64,000 bases of DNA from Xylophilus rhododendri (GTDB taxonomy: Bacteria > Pseudomonadota > Gammaproteobacteria > Burkholderiales > Burkholderiaceae_C): contig NZ_CP047650.1 of the NCBI RefSeq assembly GCF_009906855.1, positions 3,100,001 to 3,164,000 on the forward strand, in the 5' to 3' direction. Of this stretch, positions 18,636 to 27,551 are shown one piece after another. A program made the translations under genes and the position numbers. Positions within the stretch are counted from its first letter, which is position 1. Every line of letters starts with the position of its first letter. The notes below the pieces were generated by a model. The model saw only the letters and a list, made by a program, of their open reading frames with translations, had not been told where the DNA came from and did not search any database.

Positions 18636-20572
18636 CCGAAATCCGCAGCACCGAAATGGAACTGGCGCGCTTCAAGCGCCGGATCCTGGCCGTCGCGCTG
18701 CTGATGCTGTTCTGCTTCGGCCTGCTGTGCAGCCGCCTGGTCTACCTGCAGATCGTGCGCCACGAGGACCTGGCCGAGCAGGCCGAAAGCAATCGCACGG
18801 CGGTGGTGCCCATCGTGCCCAACCGCGGCCTGATCCTCGACCGCAACGGCAACGTGCTGGCCACCAACTATTCGGCCTACACCCTGGAGATCACGCCGTC
18901 GAAGGCGGGCGACGTGGAAGACACCATCGCCCGTCTGGGCGGCCTGATGGAGATCACCCCGCGCGACCGCCGCCGCTTCAAGAAGCTGACCGAGGAGTCG
19001 CGCAACTTCGAGTCGGTGCCGATCCGCACCCGCCTGTCCGATACCGAGGTCGCCAAGTTCGCCGCCCAGAGCTTCAAGTTCCCCGGCGTGGAGATCAAGG
19101 CCCGGCTGTTCCGCACCTATCCCTTCGGCGAGCTGGCCAGCCATGTCATCGGCTACATCGGCCGCATCAACCAGCGCGAGAAGGAGCGCATCGAGGACTC
19201 CGACGACTCCAGCAACTACCGCGGCACCGACCACATCGGCAAGCTGGGCGTGGAGCAGAGCTTCGAGCGCCAGCTGCACGGCACCACCGGCGTCGAGCAG
19301 ATGGAGACCTCGGCCGGCGGCCGGGCGGTGCGCCGGCTGGCCACCTACGCGGCCATGCCGGGGCAGACGGTGCAGCTGTCCATCGACATCAAGCTGCAGC
19401 AGCTGGTGGAGGAGCTGTTCGGCGACCGGCGCGGCGCGCTGGTGGCGATCGAACCGTCCACCGGCGAGATCCTGGCCTTCGTCAGCAAGCCCACCTTCGA
19501 CCCCAACCTCTTCGTGGACGGCATCGACCAGGAGAGCTGGAGCGCGCTCAACGATTCCATCGACAAGCCCCTGCTCAACCGGGCGCTGCGCGGCACCTAT
19601 CCCACCGGCTCCACCTACAAGCCCTTCATGGGCCTGGCGGGGCTGGAGACCGGCAAACGCACGGCGGGCACGGTGATCAACGACCCGGGCTTCTACATGT
19701 TCGCCGGCCACCGCTTCGGCAGCCCCGAGGGCTATCTGGGCGGGGTGGACCTGCAGCGGGCGATCATGCTGTCGTCCAACGTGTATTTCTATTCGCTGGC
19801 CAACGAGCTGGGCGTGGACGCCATCCACGACTTCATGGCGCCGCTGGGCTTCGGCCAGATCACCGGCATCGACCTGCCGGGCGAAGTCACCGGCGTGCTG
19901 CCCAGCACCGACTGGAAACGCCGCACCTACAAGCGGCCCGAGCAGCGCAAGTGGTATGCGGGCGAGACGATCTCGCTGGGCATCGGCCAGGGCTACAACA
20001 ACTTCACCATGCTGCAGGTGGCGCAGGCCACGTCCATCCTGGCCGACGGCGGCATCAAGCACCGGCCGCACCTGGTGCGCGCGGTGCGCGATCCGGTCAC
20101 CGGCGTGACCACGCCGGTGGAGCAGCCGGCGCCGGTGAACCTGGGCTTCAAGCGGTCCAACATCGACGCGGTGCGCGCCGGCCTGATCGCGGTGACCACC
20201 GGCGGCACCGCGCGCGGCGTGTTCGCGGGCGCGCCCTACGTGTCGGCCGGCAAGACGGGCACCGCCCAGGCGGTGACCCAGGCGCAGAACACCAAGTACA
20301 ACGCCCGCGCGCTGGAGGAACACCAGCGCGACCACGCCCTCTACATGGCCTTCGGTCCGGCGCAGGACCCCAAGATCGCCCTGGCCGTGATCGTGGAGAA
20401 CGCCGGCTGGGGCACGGGCGCGGCCGCGCCCATCGCCCGGCGGGTGCTGGACTACTGGCTGGCCGGCATCTACCCCAGCGAGGAAGACATCGCCGCCACC
20501 CGCATCGGCAAGAGCGCCGCGCCGATCGGCACACCGCGCAAGGTCGAGGACATCGCCCTGCCGCAGCCCTGA
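18632..20572 (+). CDS. mrdA: Penicillin-binding protein 2 (elongation transpeptidase)
   Basis: A 646-residue PBP2. There is a membrane anchor at about 15-37, a dimerisation domain with VVPIVPNRGLILDRNGNVLA, and a transpeptidase domain with SxxK as STYKPFMGL, SxN as SSNVYFYSL, and KTGTAQ. It cross-links peptidoglycan during elongation. Coupled to mreD by a 4-base overlap, so mreC-mreD-mrdA are one unit. The partner glycosyltransferase gene rodA, which usually comes next, is absent here; the next gene is pabBC on the other strand. Confidence 0.97.
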   Translation: MTEIRSTEMELARFKRRILAVALLMLFCFGLLCSRLVYLQIVRHEDLAEQAESNRTAVVPIVPNRGLILDRNGNVLATNYSAYTLEITPSKAGDVEDTIARLGGLMEITPRDRRRFKKLTEESRNFESVPIRTRLSDTEVAKFAAQSFKFPGVEIKARLFRTYPFGELASHVIGYIGRINQREKERIEDSDDSSNYRGTDHIGKLGVEQSFERQLHGTTGVEQMETSAGGRAVRRLATYAAMPGQTVQLSIDIKLQQLVEELFGDRRGALVAIEPSTGEILAFVSKPTFDPNLFVDGIDQESWSALNDSIDKPLLNRALRGTYPTGSTYKPFMGLAGLETGKRTAGTVINDPGFYMFAGHRFGSPEGYLGGVDLQRAIMLSSNVYFYSLANELGVDAIHDFMAPLGFGQITGIDLPGEVTGVLPSTDWKRRTYKRPEQRKWYAGETISLGIGQGYNNFTMLQVAQATSILADGGIKHRPHLVRAVRDPVTGVTTPVEQPAPVNLGFKRSNIDAVRAGLIAVTTGGTARGVFAGAPYVSAGKTGTAQAVTQAQNTKYNARALEEHQRDHALYMAFGPAQDPKIALAVIVENAGWGTGAAAPIARRVLDYWLAGIYPSEEDIAATRIGKSAAPIGTPRKVEDIALPQP

Positions 20573-20584
20573 GGCCGGGCGGCT

Positions 20585-22336
20585 TCAGTCCACGAGTTCG
20601 GCCGGCAGCCAGCCGCGCAGGCTGTTGACGAAGGCCAGGGCGCGCATCTGCGGCAGCGCGTCGACCGTCAGCCGTGCCTCGCGGATGCGGCCCTCGGCCA
20701 GCCAGCGGCCCCGGCCCACGCCGGGCAGCAGGCCGGCCGACAGCGGCGGCGTGATCCAGTCGCCGTCGGGTGTCAGGGCGGCCAGGTTGCCGCGGGTGAA
20801 CTCGGTCACTTCGCCGTCCGTGTTGTGGAGCAGGGTGTCGAAGATGCCGGGTTCGGTGGGCTCGAAGCGGCTGTAGTGGGCGCGGCGGCTGGTCTTGTGG
20901 CGCAGGAAATCGGGGTGGACGGTTTCCATCGGGCGGGTCGCCAGCCGGATGCGCACCGGTGTGGCGGTCGGTGCGAAGGCGAATGCCTCGGCTTTCGGCT
21001 GGCCGGCCGCGTCTAGCAGCAGGCGCACGCGCCAGGCGCCTTCGGCGTGTCCGGCGAGCAGGCCGTCCAGCGCCTGCCGCACCCGGGCGCCGTCCCAGCC
21101 GAAGCCGAAATGCGCCGCGCTGGCCTGCAGCCGCGCCAGGTGTGCGTCGCCGTGGATGAACACGCCGCCCTCCAGCCGCAGGGTCTCGATCAGCGTGAAA
21201 GGCGCGGCGGCGGCCTCCAGGAAACGCCGCTTGTTGCGCCATTCGTCCCATTCGCCCTCGGGCCGGGCATCGATGGTGATGCCGCTGCCGATGCCGCAGA
21301 CGGCGCGGCCGTCCCGCAGCTGCACCGTGCGGATCGGCACGTTGAAGATCGCGCCGCCGCCCGGCCGCAACACACCGGCGGCGCCGCAGTACACGCCGCG
21401 CGGGGCGGTCTCCAGCGAACGGATCAGCCCGGTGGCGCGCACCTTGGGCACGCCGGTGACCGAGCCGCAGGGGAACAGCGCCTCGAACACATCGACCAGG
21501 CCCGTGCCCTCGCGGGTGCGGGCGAGCACGTCCGAGGTCATCTGCCAGACGGTGGGCCAGGCGCGCGCCTGGAACAGCTGCTCCACCTTCACCGAATGGG
21601 GCCGGGCGATGCGCGAGAGGTCGTTGCGGATCAGGTCCACGATCATCAGGTTCTCGGCGCGCTCCTTTTCCGAGGCGAGCAGGGCGGCGGCCTGGCGCGC
21701 ATCGGACAGGGCGTCGTCGCCGCGCGGCGCCGTGCCCTTCATCGGCCGCGAGCGGATGCGCTCGCCGTCCCAGTCGAAGAAGAGTTCGGGCGAGACCGAC
21801 AGCAGCTGCTCCTCGCCGGTGTCGATGAAGGCGGCGTAGCCCTGGGGCTGCTCGCGCTGCAGGGCGCGGAACCAGGCTTCGGCCTCGCCCTGGAAGCCGC
21901 TGCTCAGGGGCTCGGTGAGGTTGATCTGGTAGGTCTCGCCGCCGCGGATCGCCTGGTGGATGCGGGCGATGCGGGCATCGAAGGCGGCGCGGGCCAGCTC
22001 GCTCTGCCACGGGCCGGTGGACCAGGCGCCAGCGGCGGGGGCGTCCGGCCAGGGCGCGGCGCTGTCGAACACGCCGAACCACACCAGCGGGCCGTCGGCG
22101 GGGTGGACTTCGAAGGCGGCGTCAAAGGCCGGCGCAGCCTCGTAGCGCACGAAACCGACGCACCAGGCGCCGGCGGCGGCATGGCGTTCGGCCGCCTGCA
22201 GCACGGTGCGGACTTCGGCCAGGGTGTCGGCCCGCAGCACCTCGCGGCAGCCTTCGAAGGCCAGGCGCAGCGGCGGCCGGCCGTCCTCGCTCAGGAAATC
22301 GACGAGGGCGCGGGGAGGACGGCGGGCAGCATGCAT
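20585..22336 (-). CDS. pabB: Aminodeoxychorismate synthase I fused to 4-amino-4-deoxychorismate lyase
   Basis: A 583-residue fusion. Residues about 1-350 are a chorismate-binding PabB domain (GETYQINLTEPL, ELFFDWDGERIRSRPMKGTA, SEKERAENLMIVDLIRND, FPCGSVTGVPKVRA, YCGAAGVL, GIGSGIT). Residues about 370-583 are a PLP fold IV domain of the PabC/BCAT type (FTLIETLRLEGGVFI, HKTSRRAHYS with the PLP Lys, GEVTEFTRGNLAAL, LLPGVGRGRWLAEG). Together they make 4-aminobenzoate for folate once a PabA amidotransferase supplies ammonia. No pabA is nearby. A terminator-bearing RNA element lies about 115 bases upstream in the same direction. Confidence 0.94.
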   Translation of the reverse strand: MHAARRPPRALVDFLSEDGRPPLRLAFEGCREVLRADTLAEVRTVLQAAERHAAAGAWCVGFVRYEAAPAFDAAFEVHPADGPLVWFGVFDSAAPWPDAPAAGAWSTGPWQSELARAAFDARIARIHQAIRGGETYQINLTEPLSSGFQGEAEAWFRALQREQPQGYAAFIDTGEEQLLSVSPELFFDWDGERIRSRPMKGTAPRGDDALSDARQAAALLASEKERAENLMIVDLIRNDLSRIARPHSVKVEQLFQARAWPTVWQMTSDVLARTREGTGLVDVFEALFPCGSVTGVPKVRATGLIRSLETAPRGVYCGAAGVLRPGGGAIFNVPIRTVQLRDGRAVCGIGSGITIDARPEGEWDEWRNKRRFLEAAAAPFTLIETLRLEGGVFIHGDAHLARLQASAAHFGFGWDGARVRQALDGLLAGHAEGAWRVRLLLDAAGQPKAEAFAFAPTATPVRIRLATRPMETVHPDFLRHKTSRRAHYSRFEPTEPGIFDTLLHNTDGEVTEFTRGNLAALTPDGDWITPPLSAGLLPGVGRGRWLAEGRIREARLTVDALPQMRALAFVNSLRGWLPAELVD

Positions 22337-22451
22337 CGCCGGATTTTCGCCGCTGGCGGCAGCCGCCCCAAAGCGTGCGTGGTGGCCGCCGATTCACCGC
22401 CTTGGTGCGCGGCCAGCCCGAAAGGCCGCACGGCCCCGGAACGAGCAGGCC

Positions 22452-22480
22452 AAAAAAAACGCCAGGACATGCCTGGCGTT
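22452..22480 (-). terminator. Intrinsic terminator upstream of pabBC
   Basis: On the minus strand, CGCCAGG, a 5-base loop and CCTGGCG (22460-22478) form a perfect 7-bp stem followed by eight T (22459-22452). It would end a minus-strand RNA before pabBC. No matching T run exists on the plus strand, so it is not for the amt direction. Confidence 0.85.
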
Positions 22481-22690
22481 GTGAGAGCTGCCCGCATCTC
22501 TCGAGGGATGCTGACGGGCGAAATTTCGAATTCTGCTTGGGTGTGTCTCCTCGGGCCTCGCTCTCGCAGGAGCGTCTAGGCCCTGCAGCGCCCACGACTT
22601 TAAGCCCGTGCGCCCTTTTAGTGCATAGGGGCTTACCCGTGCCCGCTCTCGGTGAGATCGGTTTCCGCTTGTGGTGGCACGACTCCTGCT
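22480..22690 (-). ncRNA. Structured RNA candidate (small RNA or pabBC leader)
   Basis: The 391-base gap between pabBC and amt has no convincing gene but strong minus-strand RNA structure ending at the terminator. Hairpins read 5' to 3': GTGCC (22680-22676) can pair with GGCAC about 31 bases on; AAGCCC with GGGCTT across about 20 bases; an 11-bp imperfect stem in which GGGCCT pairs with AGGCCC and, inside it, CGCTC pairs with GAGCG; and GCATC/GATGC flanked by GCCC/GGGC. A TTGATT-like -35 is near 22707. It could be a free small RNA or an attenuator or riboswitch for pabBC. Tested by eye for tmRNA, 4.5S and RNase P motifs without a match; 6S RNA cannot be excluded. Confidence 0.5.
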
Positions 22691-22727
22691 GCGTTCCATG
22701 TAAATCAAATTGCGGGGGATGGGGCTG

Positions 22728-24098
22728 ATGGCTTGGAATGCACGGAGCTGGCTGCTGGGCTTTGCCGGGCTGCTGATCGGTGCCTCCGCGCTGGCCCAGG
22801 CAGCGGTCGAGGCAACGGCCCAGGCCGCGCAGGCGCCGGCGTCCGCGGTGCTCACCCACCCGGGACGGCTGCCGCTGGAGGCGATCAACGCAGCCGACAC
22901 CGCCTGGATGATCGTCGCCAGCGCCCTGGTGCTGCTGATGACGCTGCCGGGCGTGGCCCTGTTCTACGCCGGCATGGTGCGCCGCAAGAACGTGCTCAAC
23001 ACCATGGCCTCGGTGATCGGCATCGCGGCGGTGGTCACGCTGCTGTGGTTCGCGGTGGGCTATTCCTGGGCCTTCACGCCCGGCAACGGCTTCATCGGCG
23101 GCGGCGAGCGCATGTGGTTCGCCGGCTTCGACTACGACAAGCTGACCCGGCAGGTGGCCGTCAGCCACATCGCGCCCAATATCCCGGAAGCCGTCTTCGC
23201 GATGTTCCAGCTGGGCTTCGCGGTCATCACGCCGGCGCTGATCGTGGGCTCGCTGGTCGAGCGCATGCGCTTCTCGGCGCTGCTCTGGTTCGCCGGGCTG
23301 TGGTCGCTGGTGGTCTATGTGCCGATCGCCCACTGGGTGTGGGAGCCGGGCGGCTGGCTGGCGCAGCGCGGCGCGCTGGATTTCGCGGGCGGCTCGGTGG
23401 TGCACATCAATGCCGGCGTGGCCGGCCTGGTCTGCGCCTGGATGCTGGGGCCGCGCCAGGGTTATGCCAGCGAGCCCTTCGAACCCTTCAACCTGGCCAT
23501 GACCATGAGCGGCGCCGGCCTGCTGTGGATCGGCTGGTTCGGCTTCAATGCCGGCTCGGCCATGGCCGCCGACGGCCGCGCCGGCCTGGCCTTCCTGGCG
23601 ACGCACCTGGCCGCAGCCGCCGGTGCGCTGGGCTGGATGGCGGCCGAATGGTTCGTGCGGCGCCGGCCTTCGCTGCTGGGCCTGTGCTCGGGCGCGGTGG
23701 CCGGGCTGGTGGCGATCACGCCGGCCTCCGGTTATGTGGGCGTGCGGGCGGCTTTGCTGATCGGCCTGGTCGCGGGCCTGGCCTGCTACTGGGGCGCGAC
23801 CGGGCTGAAGCGGCTGCTCAAGGCCGACGACGCACTCGATGTCTTCGGTGTGCACGGCGTGGGCGGCCTGGTCGGCTGCGTGATGACCGGCCTGTTCGCC
23901 GACCCGGCCATCGACGCCGGCCCGCCCGGCCGTGTGCTGGTGCAGCTGCTCGACGCCGGCGCCGTGATCGCCTGGAGCGCCTGCGGCACGGCCCTGGTGC
24001 TGCTGGTGACCCGTGCGCTGGTGCGGCTGCGGGTGGAGGAAGTGGCCGAACACAACGGCCTGGACATCGCGCAGCACCGCGAGCGTGTGGCGCTCTGA
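22728..24098 (+). CDS. amt: Ammonium transporter
   Basis: A 456-residue Amt/AmtB protein. It has an N-terminal signal-like helix, a linker (AAVEATAQAAQAP), then 11 helices. Signatures are DTAWMIVASALVLLMTLPGV, FYAGMVRRKNVLNTM, the pore His in SVVHINAGVAGL and the second pore His in VFGVHGVGGLVG. It conducts ammonia/ammonium across the inner membrane. ATG at 22728 is preferred to the ATG at 22719, because GGGGG at 22714-22718 is then 9 bases away. No glnK lies beside it, unlike many amt loci; an uncharacterised small gene follows after 7 bases. Confidence 0.95.
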   Translation: MAWNARSWLLGFAGLLIGASALAQAAVEATAQAAQAPASAVLTHPGRLPLEAINAADTAWMIVASALVLLMTLPGVALFYAGMVRRKNVLNTMASVIGIAAVVTLLWFAVGYSWAFTPGNGFIGGGERMWFAGFDYDKLTRQVAVSHIAPNIPEAVFAMFQLGFAVITPALIVGSLVERMRFSALLWFAGLWSLVVYVPIAHWVWEPGGWLAQRGALDFAGGSVVHINAGVAGLVCAWMLGPRQGYASEPFEPFNLAMTMSGAGLLWIGWFGFNAGSAMAADGRAGLAFLATHLAAAAGALGWMAAEWFVRRRPSLLGLCSGAVAGLVAITPASGYVGVRAALLIGLVAGLACYWGATGLKRLLKADDALDVFGVHGVGGLVGCVMTGLFADPAIDAGPPGRVLVQLLDAGAVIAWSACGTALVLLVTRALVRLRVEEVAEHNGLDIAQHRERVAL

Positions 24099-24105
24099 GG
24101 TGGAT

Positions 24106-24441
24106 ATGCAGGACAGCGACAAGATGGCCCTCGCCGCGCAGATGCATGTGCTGCTGCGCCGCATCACCGGCCGGGTGACCGACACCGAATGGATGGTGCG
24201 CAACCCCGAGTACGCCCGCGCCATGGTGGCGCTGGCGCGGCAGACGGCGGTGACCGACCGCCGGCCGGAGCTGCAGGACTGCGCCGACCGGCTGGAGCAG
24301 GCGCTGGCCCTGGCGCAGCCGCCGGCACCGGCCGCGCCACCGGCGGCGGCGGCGCCCGCACCGTCCGCGGCGTCGTCCAAGGCCCCGGCGCCCGGCTCCA
24401 TCGTCGGCGCCGCCGCGCGCTACATCGGCCGCCTGCGTTGA
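24106..24441 (+). CDS. Uncharacterised protein following amt
   Basis: A 111-residue protein I cannot assign. The first 70 residues are helical and compact (MALAAQMHVLLRRITGRVTD, EWMVRNPEYARAMVALARQT), followed by an Ala/Pro-rich linker (about 76-100) and a short end (SIVGAAARYIGRLR). It is not a PII protein: no T-loop YRG motif. The ATG has GAGGTGG upstream and lies 7 bases after amt, so co-transcription with amt is likely. Confidence 0.7.
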   Translation: MQDSDKMALAAQMHVLLRRITGRVTDTEWMVRNPEYARAMVALARQTAVTDRRPELQDCADRLEQALALAQPPAPAAPPAAAAPAPSAASSKAPAPGSIVGAAARYIGRLR

Positions 24442-24589
24442 GCCGCGGCGCCGCCCGCGCCCTGCCTCCTTCGGGTGACGCGCCGTCGGCTGACACACGG
24501 CATATTCCGGAGGCGCTTACCATGCTCCGGCTGCGGCCCGCAGCGAACGGCCTCCGTCTTTCCCGAACTTGACCCGTCCCGATCCGCCC

Positions 24590-25714
24590 ATGGAGGAGTC
24601 CGCTCCCCGCATCGTCCGCGACCCGTCCGTCCAGCCTGCGAGCCTGCGCCTGGAAGGCCGCTGGACGTCGGCGCAACTCGGCTCGCGCCGGGTCTGGCGC
24701 CAGCTGGTGCCCGAGCTGCGCCAGGCCTGCGGCAACAGCGAGCTGCACTGGGACCTGCGGTCGGCCGAGCAGCTCGACCATGTCGGCGCCCAGCTGCTGT
24801 GGAATGTGTGGGGCCGCGGCTGGCCGCGCCATGTCGACCTGGCCGAGGGCCAGCGCTCCATGTTCGAGCGGGTGGAGCGCTTCAGCGTGGACATCCCGCG
24901 CGAGCGCCCCTTCTCCCTGATGCGCGGCCCAGAGGCCCTGGGCCGCCGGGTGATCGAGGCCCTGGCCCAGGCGCGCGCGCTGACGACCATGCTCGGCCAG
25001 CTGCTGCTGGACATCGGCCGCCTGATCCGCCGTCCGTCCACCGGCCCCTGGCGCGACATCTCCGGCCATCTCTACCAGATGGGCACCACCGCGCTGCCGA
25101 TCACCGCCCTGGTCGGCTTCCTGATCGGCGTGGTGCTGGCCTACCTGATGTCGATCCAGCTGCGGCAGTTCGGCGCCGAATCCTTCATCGTCAACATCCT
25201 GGGCATCTCGCTGGTGCGCGAGCTGGGGCCGCTGCTGGCGGCCATCCTGGTGGCCGGCCGTTCGGGCTCGGCGATCACCGCGCAGATCGGCGTGATGCGG
25301 GTCACCGAGGAACTCGATGCGATGCGGGTCATGGGCATCGCCCACGGCTTCCGGCTGGTGATGCCGCGTTCGCTGGCCATGGCCGTGGCCATGCCGCTGA
25401 TCGGCGTGTGGACGACGCTCGCCTCCCTGGCCGGCGGCATGCTGGCGGCCGACCTGGCGATGAACATCACGCCGGCCTATTTCGTCAACGCGCTGCCGGG
25501 GGCGGTGAGCCTGCCCAACCTGGGCATCGCGGTGCTGAAGTCGGTGGTCTTCGGCGTGTTGATCGCGCTCATCGGCTGCCACTACGGCATGCGGGTCGAG
25601 CCCAATACCGAGAGCCTGGGCAAGGGCACGACGGCCTCGGTGGTGACTTCGATCACCGTGGTCATCCTGGTCGATGCGCTGTTCGCCATCGTCTTTCGCA
25701 ACGTGGGGTTCTGA
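24590..25714 (+). CDS. mlaE: MlaE-family ABC permease with N-terminal STAS-like domain
   Basis: A 374-residue protein. Residues about 15-105 look like a STAS/MlaB-type domain (ASLRLEGRWTSAQLGSR, LHWDLRSAEQLDHVGAQLLW), and 130-374 are the MlaE permease (ALPITALVGFLIGVVLAYL, RELGPLLAAILVAGRSGSAI, ELDAMRVMGI). So the small MlaB subunit seems fused to the permease. ATG at 24590 or TTG at 24569 are both possible; neither has a clear ribosome site. First gene of a four-gene lipid transport operon. Confidence 0.88.
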   Translation: MEESAPRIVRDPSVQPASLRLEGRWTSAQLGSRRVWRQLVPELRQACGNSELHWDLRSAEQLDHVGAQLLWNVWGRGWPRHVDLAEGQRSMFERVERFSVDIPRERPFSLMRGPEALGRRVIEALAQARALTTMLGQLLLDIGRLIRRPSTGPWRDISGHLYQMGTTALPITALVGFLIGVVLAYLMSIQLRQFGAESFIVNILGISLVRELGPLLAAILVAGRSGSAITAQIGVMRVTEELDAMRVMGIAHGFRLVMPRSLAMAVAMPLIGVWTTLASLAGGMLAADLAMNITPAYFVNALPGAVSLPNLGIAVLKSVVFGVLIALIGCHYGMRVEPNTESLGKGTTASVVTSITVVILVDALFAIVFRNVGF

Positions 25715-25720
25715 GGCGCC

Positions 25721-26536
25721 ATGGATGCCGTGATCAACACCAGCGCCTGCGGCCCGGTCGGCGGACCGGTGGTGCGCATCGAGGGCCTGGTGACGGCCTT
25801 CGGCACGGGGCGCGGCCGTGTCGTCATCCACGACCACCTGGCGCTGCGGGTGGAGCAGGGCGAGATCCTGGCCCTGGTCGGCGGCTCGGGCACCGGCAAG
25901 ACGGTGCTGCTGCGCCAGATGCTGGGCCTGGAGACGCCGGCCGAGGGCACGGTCGAGGTGCTGGGCGAGCCGGCGGCGCAGCTGGGCCGGCGCGGGGCAT
26001 CGAGCCGGGTCGGCATGCTGTTCCAGCAGGGCGCGCTGTTCTCGGCCTTCAACGTACTCGACAACGTGGCCTTCGCGCTGCGCGAGCTGGGCACGCTGCC
26101 GACCGCGCTGGCGCGCGACGCCGCCATGGTCAAGCTGCAGATGGTCGGCCTGAAGCCGGCCGATGCGCTGAAGATGCCGGCCGACCTCTCGGGCGGCATG
26201 ATCAAGCGCGTGGCCCTGGCCCGCGCCCTGGTGATGGACCCGCCCCTGCTGCTGCTGGACGAACCCACCGCCGGCCTGGACCCCAGTGCCTCCGACGACT
26301 TCTGCGACCTGCTGCGCGAACTGCACCGCGAGCTGTGCCTGACGGTGGTCATGGTGACGCACGACCTGGACACACTCTTCGCCCTGTGCACCCGCGTGGC
26401 CGTGCTGGCCGATCGCCAAGTCATCGCCGACGGCCCGCCGCGCGAGGTGGCGCGCTTCGACCATCCCTTCATCCACACCTATTTCCAGGGCGAGCGCGGC
26501 CGCCGCGCCATGGCGCCCCTGCCCCAGAAGGACTGA
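25721..26536 (+). CDS. mlaF: MlaF-type ABC ATP-binding protein
   Basis: A 271-residue ATPase with Walker A GGSGTGKT, Q-loop (MLFQQGALFSAFNVLDNVAF), signature LSGGMIKRVALARAL, Walker B LLLLDEPTAGLDP and switch His (VMVTHDL). It powers phospholipid movement between membranes with the MlaE-type permease. 6 bases after the permease and 1 base before the MCE gene. N-terminus is about 20 residues longer than the nucleotide-binding domain needs. Confidence 0.94.
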   Translation: MDAVINTSACGPVGGPVVRIEGLVTAFGTGRGRVVIHDHLALRVEQGEILALVGGSGTGKTVLLRQMLGLETPAEGTVEVLGEPAAQLGRRGASSRVGMLFQQGALFSAFNVLDNVAFALRELGTLPTALARDAAMVKLQMVGLKPADALKMPADLSGGMIKRVALARALVMDPPLLLLDEPTAGLDPSASDDFCDLLRELHRELCLTVVMVTHDLDTLFALCTRVAVLADRQVIADGPPREVARFDHPFIHTYFQGERGRRAMAPLPQKD

Positions 26537-26537
26537 C

Positions 26538-27551
26538 ATGGAAAACAAATCGCACGCCATGGCCGCCGGCATCTTCGTGCTGGTGCTCACCGCCATGCTG
26601 ATCGGCCTGGCCTTCTGGCTGACCCGCGACACCGGCAGCTACCGCGACTACGAACTCAGCACCGGCGACACCGTCACCGGCCTGCAACTGCAGGCGCCGG
26701 TGCGTTTCAAGGGCGTGCCGGTGGGCAAGGTGACGAAGATCGGCTTCGACCCGCAGATCCCCGGCAATGTGGTGGTGCAGCTGGCGGTGCGCGAGAACAC
26801 GCCGGTCACGCCGACCACCTTCGCCACGCTGGCCTACCAGGGCGTGACCGGCCTGGCCTTCGTGCAGCTCGACGACGACGACCTGCCGCAGCCGGTCGTG
26901 CCGCCGGGCGAGGACGGCATCGAGCGCCTGCCGATCAAGCCCTCGCAGCTCGGCCGGCTGACGGAGAGCGCGCCGGCCATCCTGGCCCAGGTGGAGGACG
27001 CCGCCAAGCGCCTGAACGACCTGATGAGCGACGACAACCAGAAGCGCATCTCCACCGCGCTCGACAACATCGGCAAGGCGGCGGCCAACGTCGCGGTGCT
27101 CACCGAGAAGGTGCAGGGCACGCTCACCGACCGGGTCGACCCGGCCCTGGCCGCCATGCCGCGCACGCTGGACCAGGCCACCGTCACCCTGCGTTCGCTG
27201 CAGGGCACGGCCACCGACATCTCCGGTGCGGCCAGACAGATCGGCAATACGGCGCAGCGGCTGAACGCACCCGACGGCCCGCTGGACCGCCTGGCAGAAG
27301 GCACCGGCGCGCTCAGCCATGCGGTGGACGTGATCGGCACCACCACCCTGCCGCGCATCAACCGCGTCAGCGAGGATGCCTCGCGCGCCATGCGGCAGCT
27401 GAGCCGCACGGTGACCGGCATCAACGACAACCCGCAGTCGCTCATCTTCGGCAATGGCGACGCCCGGCCCGGCCCCGGCGAGGCCGGCTTCGTCACACCC
27501 GCCGCCACCGCGGCGCCCACCGCGCCCGCCGCAGGAGCCCGCCAGCCATGA
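26538..27551 (+). CDS. mlaD: MCE-domain lipid transport protein (MlaD/PqiB type)
   Basis: A 337-residue protein with an N-terminal membrane helix (about 6-28, AAGIFVLVLTAMLIGLAFWL), an MCE domain (about 38-115, TGLQLQAPVRFKGVPVGKV, GNVVVQLAVREN, LAYQGVTGLAFVQLDD), then a long helical region rich in Asp/Asn heptads. It is longer than E. coli MlaD (183) and resembles the single-MCE proteins with helical extensions that can form a periplasmic tunnel. Its stop overlaps the lipoprotein start. Confidence 0.9.
   Translation: MENKSHAMAAGIFVLVLTAMLIGLAFWLTRDTGSYRDYELSTGDTVTGLQLQAPVRFKGVPVGKVTKIGFDPQIPGNVVVQLAVRENTPVTPTTFATLAYQGVTGLAFVQLDDDDLPQPVVPPGEDGIERLPIKPSQLGRLTESAPAILAQVEDAAKRLNDLMSDDNQKRISTALDNIGKAAANVAVLTEKVQGTLTDRVDPALAAMPRTLDQATVTLRSLQGTATDISGAARQIGNTAQRLNAPDGPLDRLAEGTGALSHAVDVIGTTTLPRINRVSEDASRAMRQLSRTVTGINDNPQSLIFGNGDARPGPGEAGFVTPAATAAPTAPAAGARQP

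Noticed and set aside
22480..22690. Identification of the RNA as tmRNA, 4.5S RNA or RNase P RNA
   Set aside because: No tRNA-like end or tag reading frame, no SRP Alu/domain IV core and no RNase P conserved core were found; 6S RNA stays possible but its rod-like closing stem was not evident.
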